From: Alcaligenaceae bacterium
GTDB taxonomy: Bacteria; Pseudomonadota; Gammaproteobacteria; Burkholderiales; Burkholderiaceae_B
DNA length: 64,000 nucleotides
NCBI GenBank assembly: GCA_030538235.1
Contig: JAUNUJ010000001.1
Coordinates: 209,749 to 273,748 of the forward strand
Direction: 5' to 3'
How positions within the stretch are numbered: position 1 is the stretch's first letter; each line of letters opens with the position of its first letter. This document shows, in pieces, positions 20,148-29,442 of this stretch. Under the pieces are notes generated by a model that did no database searches, was not told the origin of the DNA, and saw only the letters and a program-made list of their open reading frames with translations. Made by a program: the position numbers and the translations under genes.

Positions 20148-21845
20148 ATGACTATGAACCCCTTAACGATTGCCGTTGCCCAGGCTAAATTCGCCATCGC
20201 CGATTTTTCTGCAAATATTAAAAAAATTGTCGCTATAGCCAGAGCTGCGCAAAGCAAGGGCGTTGATTTGTTATTGTTGCCTGAGTTGGCTTTAAGTGGT
20301 GTGGGCTTGCAGGACTTGGTCTCACGCGAGAGCTTTTTATCTGAACAGCAAGATGCACTCAGCACGTTAACGAGAGAATTAACCCAATTTAGCGATTTGC
20401 ATGTGCTTGTTGGCCACTTAAGCATGCATGAAGGGCAGTTATTTAATAGTGCCTCGGTCCTATGTGGCGGCGAAATTCAGCAAACACATCATCAACTATC
20501 AGCTAAAAGCAGCAAGTTATTGGGCGGTACCTTTTATTTAAAAAATGGCATTGATTTGGAGCAAAATACCCTCGATATTAAGGGGCATCGTTTTGCTACT
20601 GCCATAGGTGACGATATTTGGCGTACCGGATTTGTCGAACGCATATCAGAACAGGGCATAGATAGTCTTTTATTGTTGGATGCGACCCCATACCATGTGG
20701 GCCGTATAAGTGAATACCAAAAGCGTTTAATTGATCAGCTCGCCGACCATCAATTTAATCTCTTTTATACCAACCAAATTGGTGGCCATGATGAGTTGAT
20801 TTACGAAGGCCATGCTTTTTTATTGAATCGGGAGCATGAGCTACAGCTTGAATTAGATCATTTTGTTGAAGCGATGGCATTCTTTGAGTTAAACAAGACT
20901 AATAACTGGTCTTTTGTTGGAGCGCAGAGCCTAGCTCCTGGTTTCGATACTCAGGAAGCTACTCATGAAAGTGGTGAGTCTTTATTATATCGAGCCAGCG
21001 AAGCGACGGAGTCTGAAGTTTGGCGAGCGCTGGTTCTAAGTACACAGGATTTCTTAACCCATAGCGGTATTCATAAAACTATGTTGGGCTTATCCGGCGG
21101 GATGGATTCAGCATTGGTTTTGGCGATACTTTACGATGCCATTGGTGCGGATAAAATCACCGCAGTGATGCTATCTTCACAGTACACTTCACAATTATCC
21201 TTAGATTTAGCAGAGGATATGGCTCAACGCCTAGGTGTGACCTATCATGATATTAGTATTGAGCCAATGTTTAACGCATATATACAGGGCTTAGCACCTA
21301 TATTTGGTGATTTACCTCCAGATACCACCGAAGAAAATCTGCAGGCTAGAATTCGTGGGGTCATCTTGATGGCTTTGTCTAATAAACTAGGTGGCATGAT
21401 CGTCGGCAGCGGTAACAAATCAGAAGCAGCAACTGGTTATAGCACGCTTTATGGTGACACGGTGGGCGGTTTTGCAATTCTCAAGGACGTACCGAAGACC
21501 CTAGTCTATCGTTTGGCTGAGTGGCGCAATCAGCAAAAAGAAATTATTCCGGTCGGTATTATTACACGCCCGCCATCGGCTGAACTAGCTGAAGGGCAGG
21601 TGGATCAGGATAGTTTGCCGGCTTACGATATTCTTGATGATATTTTGTATCGACTGATCGAGTTAAAGCAAAGTAGTGAGGAGATCATTGAGGTCGGGTT
21701 TGATGCTGAAACCGTCAATAAAATTAGCCGTTTGTTAAAATTAAACGAATACAAGCGACGTCAGACAGCGCCTGGGCCGAGAATCAGCGAGGGTGCCTTT
21801 GGTTTGGATTGGCGCTATCCCTTGTCACACGGCTTCAAGTTCTAA
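20148..21845 (+). CDS. nadE: NAD(+) synthetase with a degenerate glutaminase domain
   Basis: Amidates deamido-NAD to NAD in the last step of NAD synthesis. The 565 residues cover an N-terminal nitrilase-fold domain (about 1-250) and a C-terminal ATP-pyrophosphatase domain (about 290-565). The synthetase half is intact: SGGMDSA at 316-322 and GSGNKSEAATGYSTLYGD from 421. The glutaminase half keeps the catalytic glutamate (Glu46 in LLPELALSG) but the nucleophilic cysteine position (normally I-C-E-D) is Gly154 in AIGDDIW, and the usual RK..LPNYGVFDE segment carrying the catalytic lysine reads HHQLSAKSSKLLGG. By family knowledge the enzyme should then depend on free ammonia. A PII gene follows 102 bases later. 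Confidence 0.9.
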   Translation: MTMNPLTIAVAQAKFAIADFSANIKKIVAIARAAQSKGVDLLLLPELALSGVGLQDLVSRESFLSEQQDALSTLTRELTQFSDLHVLVGHLSMHEGQLFNSASVLCGGEIQQTHHQLSAKSSKLLGGTFYLKNGIDLEQNTLDIKGHRFATAIGDDIWRTGFVERISEQGIDSLLLLDATPYHVGRISEYQKRLIDQLADHQFNLFYTNQIGGHDELIYEGHAFLLNREHELQLELDHFVEAMAFFELNKTNNWSFVGAQSLAPGFDTQEATHESGESLLYRASEATESEVWRALVLSTQDFLTHSGIHKTMLGLSGGMDSALVLAILYDAIGADKITAVMLSSQYTSQLSLDLAEDMAQRLGVTYHDISIEPMFNAYIQGLAPIFGDLPPDTTEENLQARIRGVILMALSNKLGGMIVGSGNKSEAATGYSTLYGDTVGGFAILKDVPKTLVYRLAEWRNQQKEIIPVGIITRPPSAELAEGQVDQDSLPAYDILDDILYRLIELKQSSEEIIEVGFDAETVNKISRLLKLNEYKRRQTAPGPRISEGAFGLDWRYPLSHGFKF

Positions 21846-21944
21846 AAACTACTGTAAATAGCAGACGCTAAGCTGTAAAGTTTTTGTAAATGAACGATAA
21901 TAGCGAAAGTCATATTTAGAATAACAAATTATTTTAAGGTTTAA

Positions 21945-22286
<342 letters not shown>

Positions 22287-22292
22287 AAGTCT

Positions 22293-22871
22293 TTAGAAGC
22301 TGATTTGTCGTTCTAGCGGGTGCTTAGCGAGTTCTTGCCAAAAACCGGGTAAAAACACTTCATTAACCGTGAGTCCCTCATGATTTTGGAAAAATGTCGA
22401 TCGGCGTGCTAATAACTCATTCTGAGGGAGTTCAGGATACTGCGCTATAGAACGTTGCAGAGTGAGCTCACTATTTAATTTGGTCGTTTCGAAACTACTA
22501 CGACTTATGGCCGGATCATTGTATAAAATATCGGCAAGGGGACGGGCATGAAGCGCCCTGATGCCTTGCCAAGCAGCTCTGGAGGCTGTTAACTCTGTGA
22601 TGCTGCGAGCATAGACAGCCTTTTGTCCGTTGATGCTCATAAGGATCTCTCGAACCCAGATAGTCTGATTAACGGTGAGATTCAGGGGGTAGGCCTCATC
22701 CTCATTTATGTAGGCAATATATTCGTTTAAAACTTCAATCGAAAACTCACCTACTTGACGTAAGCCGTTAGTTAGGGCACCCGGGCGATTAAGCCAGTAC
22801 TTTTCCACCTCAGCTAGTGAGGCTTCGACTTCGGTGTTCCAGGATTTCTGTGGTGAGTGGGTATCAGTCAT
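22293..22871 (-). CDS. ubiC: Chorismate lyase
   Basis: Converts chorismate to 4-hydroxybenzoate and pyruvate, the first committed step of ubiquinone synthesis. The 192-residue protein shows the family blocks YWLNRPGALTNGLR, the VREILM strand with the substrate-binding arginine, YARSIT, RPLADILY and the C-terminal glutamate in VNEVFLPGFW. Its end lies only 6 bases from the PII stop (convergent) and it is divergent from the pseudouridine synthase gene. Confidence 0.88.
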   Translation of the reverse strand: MTDTHSPQKSWNTEVEASLAEVEKYWLNRPGALTNGLRQVGEFSIEVLNEYIAYINEDEAYPLNLTVNQTIWVREILMSINGQKAVYARSITELTASRAAWQGIRALHARPLADILYNDPAISRSSFETTKLNSELTLQRSIAQYPELPQNELLARRSTFFQNHEGLTVNEVFLPGFWQELAKHPLERQISF

Positions 22872-22892
22872 AATTAAAACTAAAGAAAAACT

Positions 22893-23630
22893 ATGAAAAA
22901 ATCAATAGAAAAAGTTCGTGTATCAAAGTTATTAGCCGATCGAGGACTTTGTTCTCGACGAGAAGCTGATCATTATATTGAAAAAGGCTGGGTTAAGGTA
23001 GATGGCCAAGTGGTGAGTTTAGGGGCCAAGGCAACACCTAAGCAAATCATCACCTTAAATAAACTTGCTCAACAAAGGCAAGATACGCGTGTTACCATCA
23101 TTTTAAATAAACCCGTAGGCTTTGTTTCTCATCAGGCTGATGGCAATTATAAACTTGCCACCTCCTTAATTACCCCCCAACGTCAATTCGATCGCAATAA
23201 AAACACTTTTGATCCACAGCACTTAAGAGGTTTAGCTCCGGCCGGTCGTTTGGACATTGACTCACAGGGCTTATTGGTTTTGACTCAGGACGGCCGTGTT
23301 GCTAGGCAGTTGATTGGTGAGGATTCTGAAGTTGAAAAAGAATATCTTGTGCGCGTCGAGGGGATGCTTAGCGATAATGGTCTGCGCCTATTGAATTACG
23401 GCCTTTCGCTTGATGGCGAACAATTAAAACCTGCCGAAGTATCATGGCAAAACGACGATCAGCTAAAGTTTATCTTACAAGAGGGCAAAAAAAGACAAAT
23501 ACGTCGTATGTGTCAAGCGGTTGGCTTAACTGTGGTGGGCTTAAAGCGTGTGCGTATGGGCAATGTTACCCTTGCGGATTTGCCGCAGGGCCAATGGCGT
23601 TACTTAAAACCACATGAGCGTTTTCTTTAA
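22893..23630 (+). CDS. rluF: 23S rRNA pseudouridine synthase, RluF-type
   Basis: Isomerises a uridine in 23S rRNA. The 245-residue protein has an N-terminal S4 RNA-binding domain (VSKLLADRGLCSRREADHYI) and the RsuA/RluB/RluE/RluF catalytic core with the aspartate of GRLDIDSQGLLVLTQDG, ending with the KRQIRRMCQAVGLTVVGLKRV block. The LAPAGRLDIDSQG form and short length favour RluF over RluB, but target assignment (U2604) is inferred. Confidence 0.85.
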   Translation: MKKSIEKVRVSKLLADRGLCSRREADHYIEKGWVKVDGQVVSLGAKATPKQIITLNKLAQQRQDTRVTIILNKPVGFVSHQADGNYKLATSLITPQRQFDRNKNTFDPQHLRGLAPAGRLDIDSQGLLVLTQDGRVARQLIGEDSEVEKEYLVRVEGMLSDNGLRLLNYGLSLDGEQLKPAEVSWQNDDQLKFILQEGKKRQIRRMCQAVGLTVVGLKRVRMGNVTLADLPQGQWRYLKPHERFL

Positions 23631-23784
23631 TTGAACTGGTAAATTGATACCGCTAAACTAATGTTTGGCCTCTTTGTATTTGTAGCCATTGGAAACTTTT
23701 ACTTTTCACTAATTTTTTATCCTTTACGGTAGAATAATGTGTATTAAATCTACAGTGATTAATCAATTTAGAGAGTATAGGAAC

Positions 23785-24345
23785 ATGAAGATTAATAAAA
23801 AATTGCTGTTAGGAGCGGTCGTCTGTTCTTCGCTGCTAGCGGGTTGCCAGACTTTTAATGATTTGATGGACGGAACCTTCGGTTCTTCTAAATCGACCCC
23901 GCGCACTGGTACGCCGATTGAGAGTGTTCCAAAGACGCCACCACCAACGACTGCACCAGCTGAACGTACAACCACTTCATCTTTGGTGATTTATGCTTCA
24001 TCAGCAACGCCCATGCAAGGTTATGTTTTAGTGGAACGTAATAATCAGCGTATTTATGTGGATCCTAGACAAACCTTATTGCGCAGTGACTTAAATAATG
24101 TCCTAGCCGAACAGGATGATCAGGGACGCCCTTATGTGAGATTGTTCTTTAATTCTAACGGCGCTCAGAAACTTCAACGCATTACCTCAAACAATATCGG
24201 GCGCACACTAACGGTAACTCATAGAGATAATTTGATTTCTAATATCAATATCACTAGCGCGGTGAGCAACGGTATTTTAAATGTACCTATGGCTTCGGCT
24301 AATGATGCGATTGCATTTGAGGGTCGTCTTCTTGATGGTGATTGA
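23785..24345 (+). CDS. Putative outer-membrane lipoprotein
   Basis: A 186-residue exported lipoprotein of unrecognised family. From the start at 23785 it has the basic tip MKINKK, a hydrophobic stretch and the lipobox LLAGC, so Cys19 would be lipidated; the residues that follow (QTF) do not indicate inner-membrane retention. A Thr/Pro-rich linker (about residues 38-60) precedes a compact C-terminal domain rich in beta strands. The frame opens at 23737, but TAGGAACATG supports the later start. A terminator follows. Confidence 0.75.
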   Translation: MKINKKLLLGAVVCSSLLAGCQTFNDLMDGTFGSSKSTPRTGTPIESVPKTPPPTTAPAERTTTSSLVIYASSATPMQGYVLVERNNQRIYVDPRQTLLRSDLNNVLAEQDDQGRPYVRLFFNSNGAQKLQRITSNNIGRTLTVTHRDNLISNINITSAVSNGILNVPMASANDAIAFEGRLLDGD

Positions 24346-24372
24346 TTAATTTACCATCATAACCCCCTTAAT

Positions 24373-24407
24373 AGCTCACCTAGGTTTTCTCTTAGGTGAG
24401 CTTTTTT
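24373..24407 (+). terminator. Terminator after the lipoprotein gene
   Basis: AGCTCACCTA and TAGGTGAGCT form a perfect 10-bp stem followed by TTTTTG. Confidence 0.85.
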
Positions 24408-24471
24408 GTGAGAACACATTCGCTTAAAAGTATCAGTGGCCTGCTTTTGATCAAACCATGCCACTGATCAT

Positions 24472-25698
24472 TTATTGCATTTGCAATTGTCGCAGGATTT
24501 TCTGACCCGCGCGACCTGTCACAGGCATGCCAAAACGTGCTTCCTCAACCTTAATTGCTTCACGAGAGAGGGTGCCAATAAGGCCGTCTGCTGTGCCAAT
24601 GGCGTGACCGCGTGACAGAAGTATGTTTTGCAATATCACGCGTTCTTCACGCGATAAGCCCAGATCATCTGTAGGCCAAGCGGTAAAAAAGGCCGGGTGA
24701 TCACGCAAGCGATCGGATAAATGAGCAATCGCCAATGCATAGCTCTCGGCGGCGTTGTAACTGTAGATCACGTCAAAGTTTTTGAACACCAAAAAGGCCG
24801 GTCCCTGAGCTCCTGTGGGTGTTAATAAGCCGGCTTGTTGTGATAGCGGAGCGAGTTCACTTAATGACTGGCCCAAGACACCGGTGACCCCACGCTGCTG
24901 CCACGTTTGAATACTGCGTTTGCTGCGACGCCCCTCACCACTTGTATTAAAGCCTGGTGGTAACTTGACCTCAAAGCCCCAAACTTGACCGGTTTGCCAA
25001 CCATTGCGTTTAAGGTAGTTGGCGGTTGAGCCTAGCGCATCAGCGGTGTTGTTCATTAAGTCACGGCGACCGTCACCATCAAAGTCAACTGCCAGTCGTT
25101 CGAAGGTAGTGGGCATAAATTGAGTATGACCAAACGCCCCGGCCCAGGAGCCTTTAAATTCTTCAAGCGGAATATCACCGGACTGAACAATTTTTAAGGC
25201 TGAAAAAAACTCTTTTCGAAAAAAAGCTTGGCGACGACCGTAGCAACTTAAGGTGCCCAAAGCCTGGATAATAGGATAGCTCCCGAAGTTCTGGCCAAAA
25301 TTACTTTCTACACCCCAGACGGCGACCACAGTCGCCGGGTCTACACCGTATACTTGCTCTACGCGCTGCAGAAGCTCGCGATGCTGTGCCAGATTAGCTT
25401 TACCTTCAACAACCCGTTGTTCATCTACCAGTGCCGCCATATAGTCCCAGATAGGCTGACGGAACTCGGGTTGATAGTTTAGCTTCTCCAAGAGACTTAA
25501 ATCAGGCTCTAAATTTCCGGTTAAACGCGAATAGGTAGCTGAATTAACCCCGGCACGGTTTGCATCAGCTTGTAATGATTGTAGACAAGAGGGAAAGCTT
25601 GTTGCAGACTGAGCTGAGACTGCATTACTTAAGGCACCAACAATGATGACAGTGCTTAACAAGGCGAATTTAGGTCTAATTTGGGTGTTTACTGACAT
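24472..25698 (-). CDS. Lytic murein transglycosylase, MltB family
   Basis: Cleaves the glycan strands of peptidoglycan to 1,6-anhydro ends. The 408-residue protein has an N-terminal signal peptide (hydrophobic residues 11-30, likely cut after VSAQ or nearby), the SLT domain with the catalytic glutamate in VWGVESNFGQNFG, the GAFGHTQFMPTTF block and a C-terminal peptidoglycan-binding domain (GTADGLIGTLSREAI). It has no lipobox, so it is soluble in the periplasm, unlike E. coli MltB. Confidence 0.88.
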   Translation of the reverse strand: MSVNTQIRPKFALLSTVIIVGALSNAVSAQSATSFPSCLQSLQADANRAGVNSATYSRLTGNLEPDLSLLEKLNYQPEFRQPIWDYMAALVDEQRVVEGKANLAQHRELLQRVEQVYGVDPATVVAVWGVESNFGQNFGSYPIIQALGTLSCYGRRQAFFRKEFFSALKIVQSGDIPLEEFKGSWAGAFGHTQFMPTTFERLAVDFDGDGRRDLMNNTADALGSTANYLKRNGWQTGQVWGFEVKLPPGFNTSGEGRRSKRSIQTWQQRGVTGVLGQSLSELAPLSQQAGLLTPTGAQGPAFLVFKNFDVIYSYNAAESYALAIAHLSDRLRDHPAFFTAWPTDDLGLSREERVILQNILLSRGHAIGTADGLIGTLSREAIKVEEARFGMPVTGRAGQKILRQLQMQ

Positions 25699-25812
25699 TG
25701 ATTTACCTGATTGGGTGCAAAATTAAGGGAATTTTTCTGCATTTTAACAGTCTTACAGAAAGATCGCTAAAATGATAGGGTTGCAAATTTAGGCTTGAGG
25801 ATTTTTTACTAA

Positions 25813-28041
25813 ATGACGATTAGATCACGAATTAGATTGTTGGCACTGGTTATTTCATCGTGCTTTGTTGTGAGTGCATGTGAGAGTTCAGTGCTGCCTG
25901 AGCGTCCGGGGCCGGCGATTACTCAGGTGGGCTCTGTAGCTACGCCTTATTTAGCGGCAGTTGAGGAGGCTAGCGAAAACATCGCCAAGTATCAGGACAG
26001 TGAGATTTTACCCAAGCTTTCCAGTCGTGATGATTTCTCTAGAGCTTCGATTATCACCAGTCGTATATTATCGACTTTTGAGTATAACAAGCAGCCACTC
26101 GATGATGAAATGGCGGGGCGTATATTTGATGCCTACTTTGATGCCTTAGATCCTCAGCGTATGTTTTTATTGCAGTCGGACATTCAGACCTTTCGTCCAC
26201 AGCGTCTCAATGCTGCCAGTATGATCGCTCACGGTGAGTTGGGCATGGCCTTTGAGATTTATACCCTCTATCGTGAGCGCGTCCAAGAGCATTATCAATA
26301 CATTTTCAGCTTATTAGATAGTGGTCATCAATTCGATTTCACTAAGAATGAGACTTTTTCCTTGGACCGTAAGAAATTACCTTGGACTAAAAGCAAAGAA
26401 GAGTTGCAGGACTTATGGCGTCAACGAGTTAAAAATGACTATTTACGCTTAAAGCTGGTTGATCGCACAGATCAGGAAATCCTCCAACGTTTGCGCAAGC
26501 GATACACTAATAATCAGAAACTTACTTTGCAGGCAAATAGCGAGGATGTTGCTGAAATGTTCTTAAATGCCTACGCCGATAGTACCGATCCTCATACCAG
26601 TTATTTTAGTCCGACCTCGGCCAAAAACTTTAATGTTCAATTAAGTTTATCGGTTGAAGGGATTGGTGCTGTTCTTCAAAAACGTGATGAGTACGCCCAA
26701 ATCCGTGAGGTAGTGGCTGGGGGCCCTGCCGATAAATCCGGACAGATACAGCCGGGAGACCGTATAGTTGCCGTTGGTCAAGGAGAAGAGGGGCCGCTGG
26801 AGGATGTCATCGATTGGCGTCTTGATGATATTGTGGCCAAGGTTCGTGGTCAACGAGGTACGGTAGTGCGCGTTGAGATTCTGCCCGGCGATGAAGGGGT
26901 AGAGGCGCAGAGTCGAATCGTTCGTATCGTGCGTGACCGTGTTCTGATGGAGGATCAGGCCGCCCGTGTTAAAACCCTAGAGGTCGAGGCTGATGAGACT
27001 AAACATACCATAGGCGTCATCACCATCCCTAGTTTCTATGAGGACTTTGAGGGTCGTTCAAATCGCCAATCCGACTACAAGAGTTTGACTCGTGATGTTA
27101 AAAAAATCCTCGAGGACTTAAACGAACAAGGCGCATCAGCCGTGGTGCTTGATTTGCGTAATAATGGCGGTGGTTCTTTATCTGAAGCGGCAAACTTAAG
27201 TGGCCTCTTTGTGGGACCTATGAATCACATTGTTCAGGTCAAGGACAATAATGATCGTATTTCTCACGTGCGTAGTAATCATCAGGCCATTGTCTGGGAC
27301 AAGCCTGTAGTCGTCATCGTTAACCGTGTGTCGGCGTCCGCCTCAGAAATTTTTGCCGCTGTGATTCAGGATTATGGTCGTGGAATTGTTGTGGGCGATG
27401 ATACTTGGGGTAAGGGCACAGTACAAACACTGACCAATCTTTCTGATTTTATTAATACCAGTGTGGTTTCCAATCCCGAAGTGGGTGCGCTTAAGTGGAC
27501 CATTCAGATGTTCTTTAGGGTCAATGGTGCCTCTACTCAATCCAAAGGGGTAGCGCCGGATATTCACTTCCCATCTCAGTTTAATCACGAAGAGTTCGGT
27601 GAATCCAGCTATCCAAATGCTTTACCTTGGACTCAAATTAAGCCGGTAAAACATCGTGAGTTCAAAGATATGAAGCCAATTATTCAGGCAGTGACCGAGC
27701 GTCACAATAAACGTAGCAAGGAGTCTGGTAGTTGGCAGCTCTTTGCTGATGAGGTAGCTTATAGTACACAGCTTTCTGAGCGTAAGGAAGTCTCTTTGAA
27801 CTTCGAACAACGTCTCCAAGAACGTAAGGACATGGAAGAACAGCGCCAACAGTTTAATGAGCGACGCAAGGAATTAGGTCAGTCAGATGTCGGGATTTTC
27901 CGTCTGGATGATGGTTTGTCTTTTGGTGAGGGTAATCTCAAAGAAGAGTTGGAAAACGAGAAACGTCGCAAAGAAAATATCGACACACCGACACGCGAAG
28001 CGGCAAATATTGCGGCAGATCTAGTGCATTTTTACAACTAA
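25813..28041 (+). CDS. prc: Carboxy-terminal processing protease Prc (Tsp)
   Basis: A periplasmic serine protease of family S41 that degrades proteins from their C-termini, including tmRNA-tagged substrates, and tunes peptidoglycan hydrolases. The 742-residue protein has an N-terminal export signal with a lipobox-like VSAC at residues 20-23, an extended N-terminal domain, a PDZ domain (about 235-340, with GIGAVLQ and GDRIVAVGQG), and the protease core with Ser509, Asp520 and Lys534 (SASASE, GKGTVQ). A mltB-type gene lies divergently upstream, a sensible neighbour. A hairpin ends the gene. Confidence 0.93.
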   Translation: MTIRSRIRLLALVISSCFVVSACESSVLPERPGPAITQVGSVATPYLAAVEEASENIAKYQDSEILPKLSSRDDFSRASIITSRILSTFEYNKQPLDDEMAGRIFDAYFDALDPQRMFLLQSDIQTFRPQRLNAASMIAHGELGMAFEIYTLYRERVQEHYQYIFSLLDSGHQFDFTKNETFSLDRKKLPWTKSKEELQDLWRQRVKNDYLRLKLVDRTDQEILQRLRKRYTNNQKLTLQANSEDVAEMFLNAYADSTDPHTSYFSPTSAKNFNVQLSLSVEGIGAVLQKRDEYAQIREVVAGGPADKSGQIQPGDRIVAVGQGEEGPLEDVIDWRLDDIVAKVRGQRGTVVRVEILPGDEGVEAQSRIVRIVRDRVLMEDQAARVKTLEVEADETKHTIGVITIPSFYEDFEGRSNRQSDYKSLTRDVKKILEDLNEQGASAVVLDLRNNGGGSLSEAANLSGLFVGPMNHIVQVKDNNDRISHVRSNHQAIVWDKPVVVIVNRVSASASEIFAAVIQDYGRGIVVGDDTWGKGTVQTLTNLSDFINTSVVSNPEVGALKWTIQMFFRVNGASTQSKGVAPDIHFPSQFNHEEFGESSYPNALPWTQIKPVKHREFKDMKPIIQAVTERHNKRSKESGSWQLFADEVAYSTQLSERKEVSLNFEQRLQERKDMEEQRQQFNERRKELGQSDVGIFRLDDGLSFGEGNLKEELENEKRRKENIDTPTREAANIAADLVHFYN

Positions 28042-28060
28042 GGGTAGCTTGTGCTTCAAA

Positions 28061-28104
28061 AAAAGCGCTTGTGGCTTAATGTCTACAAGCGCTTTTGGTT
28101 TTTT
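28061..28104 (+). terminator. Terminator of prc
   Basis: AAAAGCGCTTGT pairs with ACAAGCGCTTTT around a 12-base loop and GGTTTTTTAG follows. The tail overlaps the 3' end of the convergent gene. Confidence 0.8.
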
Positions 28105-28792
28105 AGATTAGGAAATGAACCTTAGCAAGGTCGACAGCTTTAAAAAGCTCGTGCCCTAAATCAGTGTGCGGTTTATTGTCTGAGGTGTCTTCTAGTTGCT
28201 TATAGGTATTTTCAGAGGCTTCGATAATATTATTGATAAGCTCGTCGGTCAGTTCTGCCGAATACGCCCATTGCTCTGTAGGATAATACATTGACGTGCG
28301 ACCCTTTTCACTTTGAACCTGACTTGTTACAGCCTTCTTAAAAAAGAATTTATTTTTAAGCGTTTCGGACTGATTTAGTAGGTGAATCAGGCTCTTGTCC
28401 AGTTCCGCTCCAGCTTCAATCACAACCACGTAGTCTAAATCATTGAATAAGTTGGCACCGTGAGCATTTTGCAGAAACCAATTGAGAGCAATAATTTTTA
28501 AAAGCTCTTGATAAGATGCGGGGTTAATTGTATTGCCTTCAGTCAGAGGCTTGTTTTTTAAATTGATTAACAAGTCATTAGGACGAAACTCAGCCAAAAG
28601 GTCAGAGTGCTCTAAGACTGCCTGTTTTTGAACTTCGCTCAGTGGCTCATCACTATACTCAATCACAGCGTTAGGACTTAGTTCGTAGTCCCGAGTCAGG
28701 GTGATTAAGCTGTGTTGTAGTTGCGCCAAGGCCTGATCAGCCTGAGTGGAGTTCTGATTGATGGCGGATAAAATTAGAAAAGCAGCTTTCAT
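28103..28792 (-). CDS. Uncharacterised cytoplasmic protein
   Basis: A 229-residue acidic protein with no recognised family, no signal peptide and no membrane segment. It starts with a hydrophobic strand (MKAAFLILSAI) and contains a second buried strand DLDYVVVIEAGAELD around residues 115-130, an arrangement that resembles a nucleotide-diphospho-sugar fold such as small glycosyltransferases; this is an impression only. It is convergent with prc and divergent from ssrA, and appears to have its own promoter. Confidence 0.5.
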   Translation of the reverse strand: MKAAFLILSAINQNSTQADQALAQLQHSLITLTRDYELSPNAVIEYSDEPLSEVQKQAVLEHSDLLAEFRPNDLLINLKNKPLTEGNTINPASYQELLKIIALNWFLQNAHGANLFNDLDYVVVIEAGAELDKSLIHLLNQSETLKNKFFFKKAVTSQVQSEKGRTSMYYPTEQWAYSAELTDELINNIIEASENTYKQLEDTSDNKPHTDLGHELFKAVDLAKVHFLI

Positions 28793-28900
28793 GAAAATAG
28801 AGCAAAAATTGGCATAAAGAAGCTCAGCCGAAAAACTGTGCTTAAGGATCTATGGATAACCCTTAATAGTAACCCAATTCAGTGGATTTCAGGCTTATCT

Positions 28901-28929
28901 TGATGTTTTTACTGAATATTGTTATACTA
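28901..28929 (+). promoter_or_regulatory. Promoter of the permuted ssrA gene
   Basis: TTGATG at 28901-28906 and TATACT at 28924-28929 are separated by 17 bases, a near-consensus sigma-70 promoter just before the acceptor piece. Confidence 0.75.
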
Positions 28930-28935
28930 TAAATC

Positions 28936-29205
28936 AAGCTGTATATCTGATTGACTGACAGTTTTCTGGACGCGGGTTCGATTCCCGCCGCCTCCACCAT
29001 AAGTGCATTAGGCGCTTATTATGACTTGGTGTATTTATGACGGGGGCGTCATTGGTTTCGACAGGGAAAAATAGGAATATTGGCAGCCGGTAGGCGAAGA
29101 CCGTAAATCTAGCAAACTCTATAAATGCAAATGACGAAAGTTACGCATTAGCCGCCTAATTTGGTGTCGCTAGGAGCTTGATCCACTTGGCAACAGAACG
29201 GATTA
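28936..29205 (+). ncRNA. ssrA: tmRNA, circularly permuted (two-piece)
   Basis: Rescues stalled ribosomes by trans-translation. The order of the two tRNA-like halves is reversed. The 3' half, with the T-arm GCGGGTTCGATTCCCGC and acceptor end CGCCTCCACCA (ending 28999), comes first. After a 42-base spacer comes the 5' half GGGGGCGTCATTGGTTTCGAC, starting at 29042. GGGGGCG pairs with CGCCTCC, giving a G-U at the third pair, the alanine identity element. The tag reads GCA to TAA at 29127-29159 and encodes ANDESYALAA. No CCA-bearing half follows the coding part. Ends of the mature pieces are estimated, and a stem in the spacer probably aids processing. Confidence 0.95.
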
Positions 29206-29228
29206 AAGGGGCTTCGGCCCCTTTTTTG
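29206..29228 (+). terminator. Terminator of ssrA
   Basis: AAGGGGC-TTCG-GCCCCTT hairpin with a stable UUCG tetraloop, followed by TTTTTT. Confidence 0.9.
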
Positions 29229-29373
29229 TTATTCAGGGGTTTCGGACTTTTTTTGGGGCTTCAGTCAATTTCTTGAGCGTTTAGAGCAGCCTTACGTCGA
29301 TTTCTTTTTGTATTGTTATGAAGCGATGCAATTTCCTCTAGGGTAGTAATTACTATTTTGTCTCGACCAGCAC

Positions 29374-29419
29374 AAACAACAATAGCGCAACAAAGAATTT
29401 TGCTGCGCTATTGTTGTTT
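29374..29419. terminator. Long inverted repeat downstream of the OmpA-like lipoprotein gene
   Basis: AAACAACAATAGCGCA at 29374-29389 has its exact complement at 29404-29419 with a 14-base loop. It lies about 24 bases past the stop of the minus-strand operon and probably terminates it. Confidence 0.6.
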
Positions 29420-29442
29420 GATAGCCTTTGTCTGGTGTAGAT

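Noticed and set aside
24440-24475. TTTGATCAAA near the end of the lytic transglycosylase gene as an FNR site
   Set aside because: It lacks the four-base spacer of an FNR dyad and sits at a 3' end with no promoter to control.
29228-29340. A minus-strand frame ending in an Arg/Lys/Asn-rich stretch between ssrA and the OmpA-like gene
   Set aside because: No start codon with a ribosome site was found before an in-frame stop; it runs through the terminator hairpin at 29374-29419.
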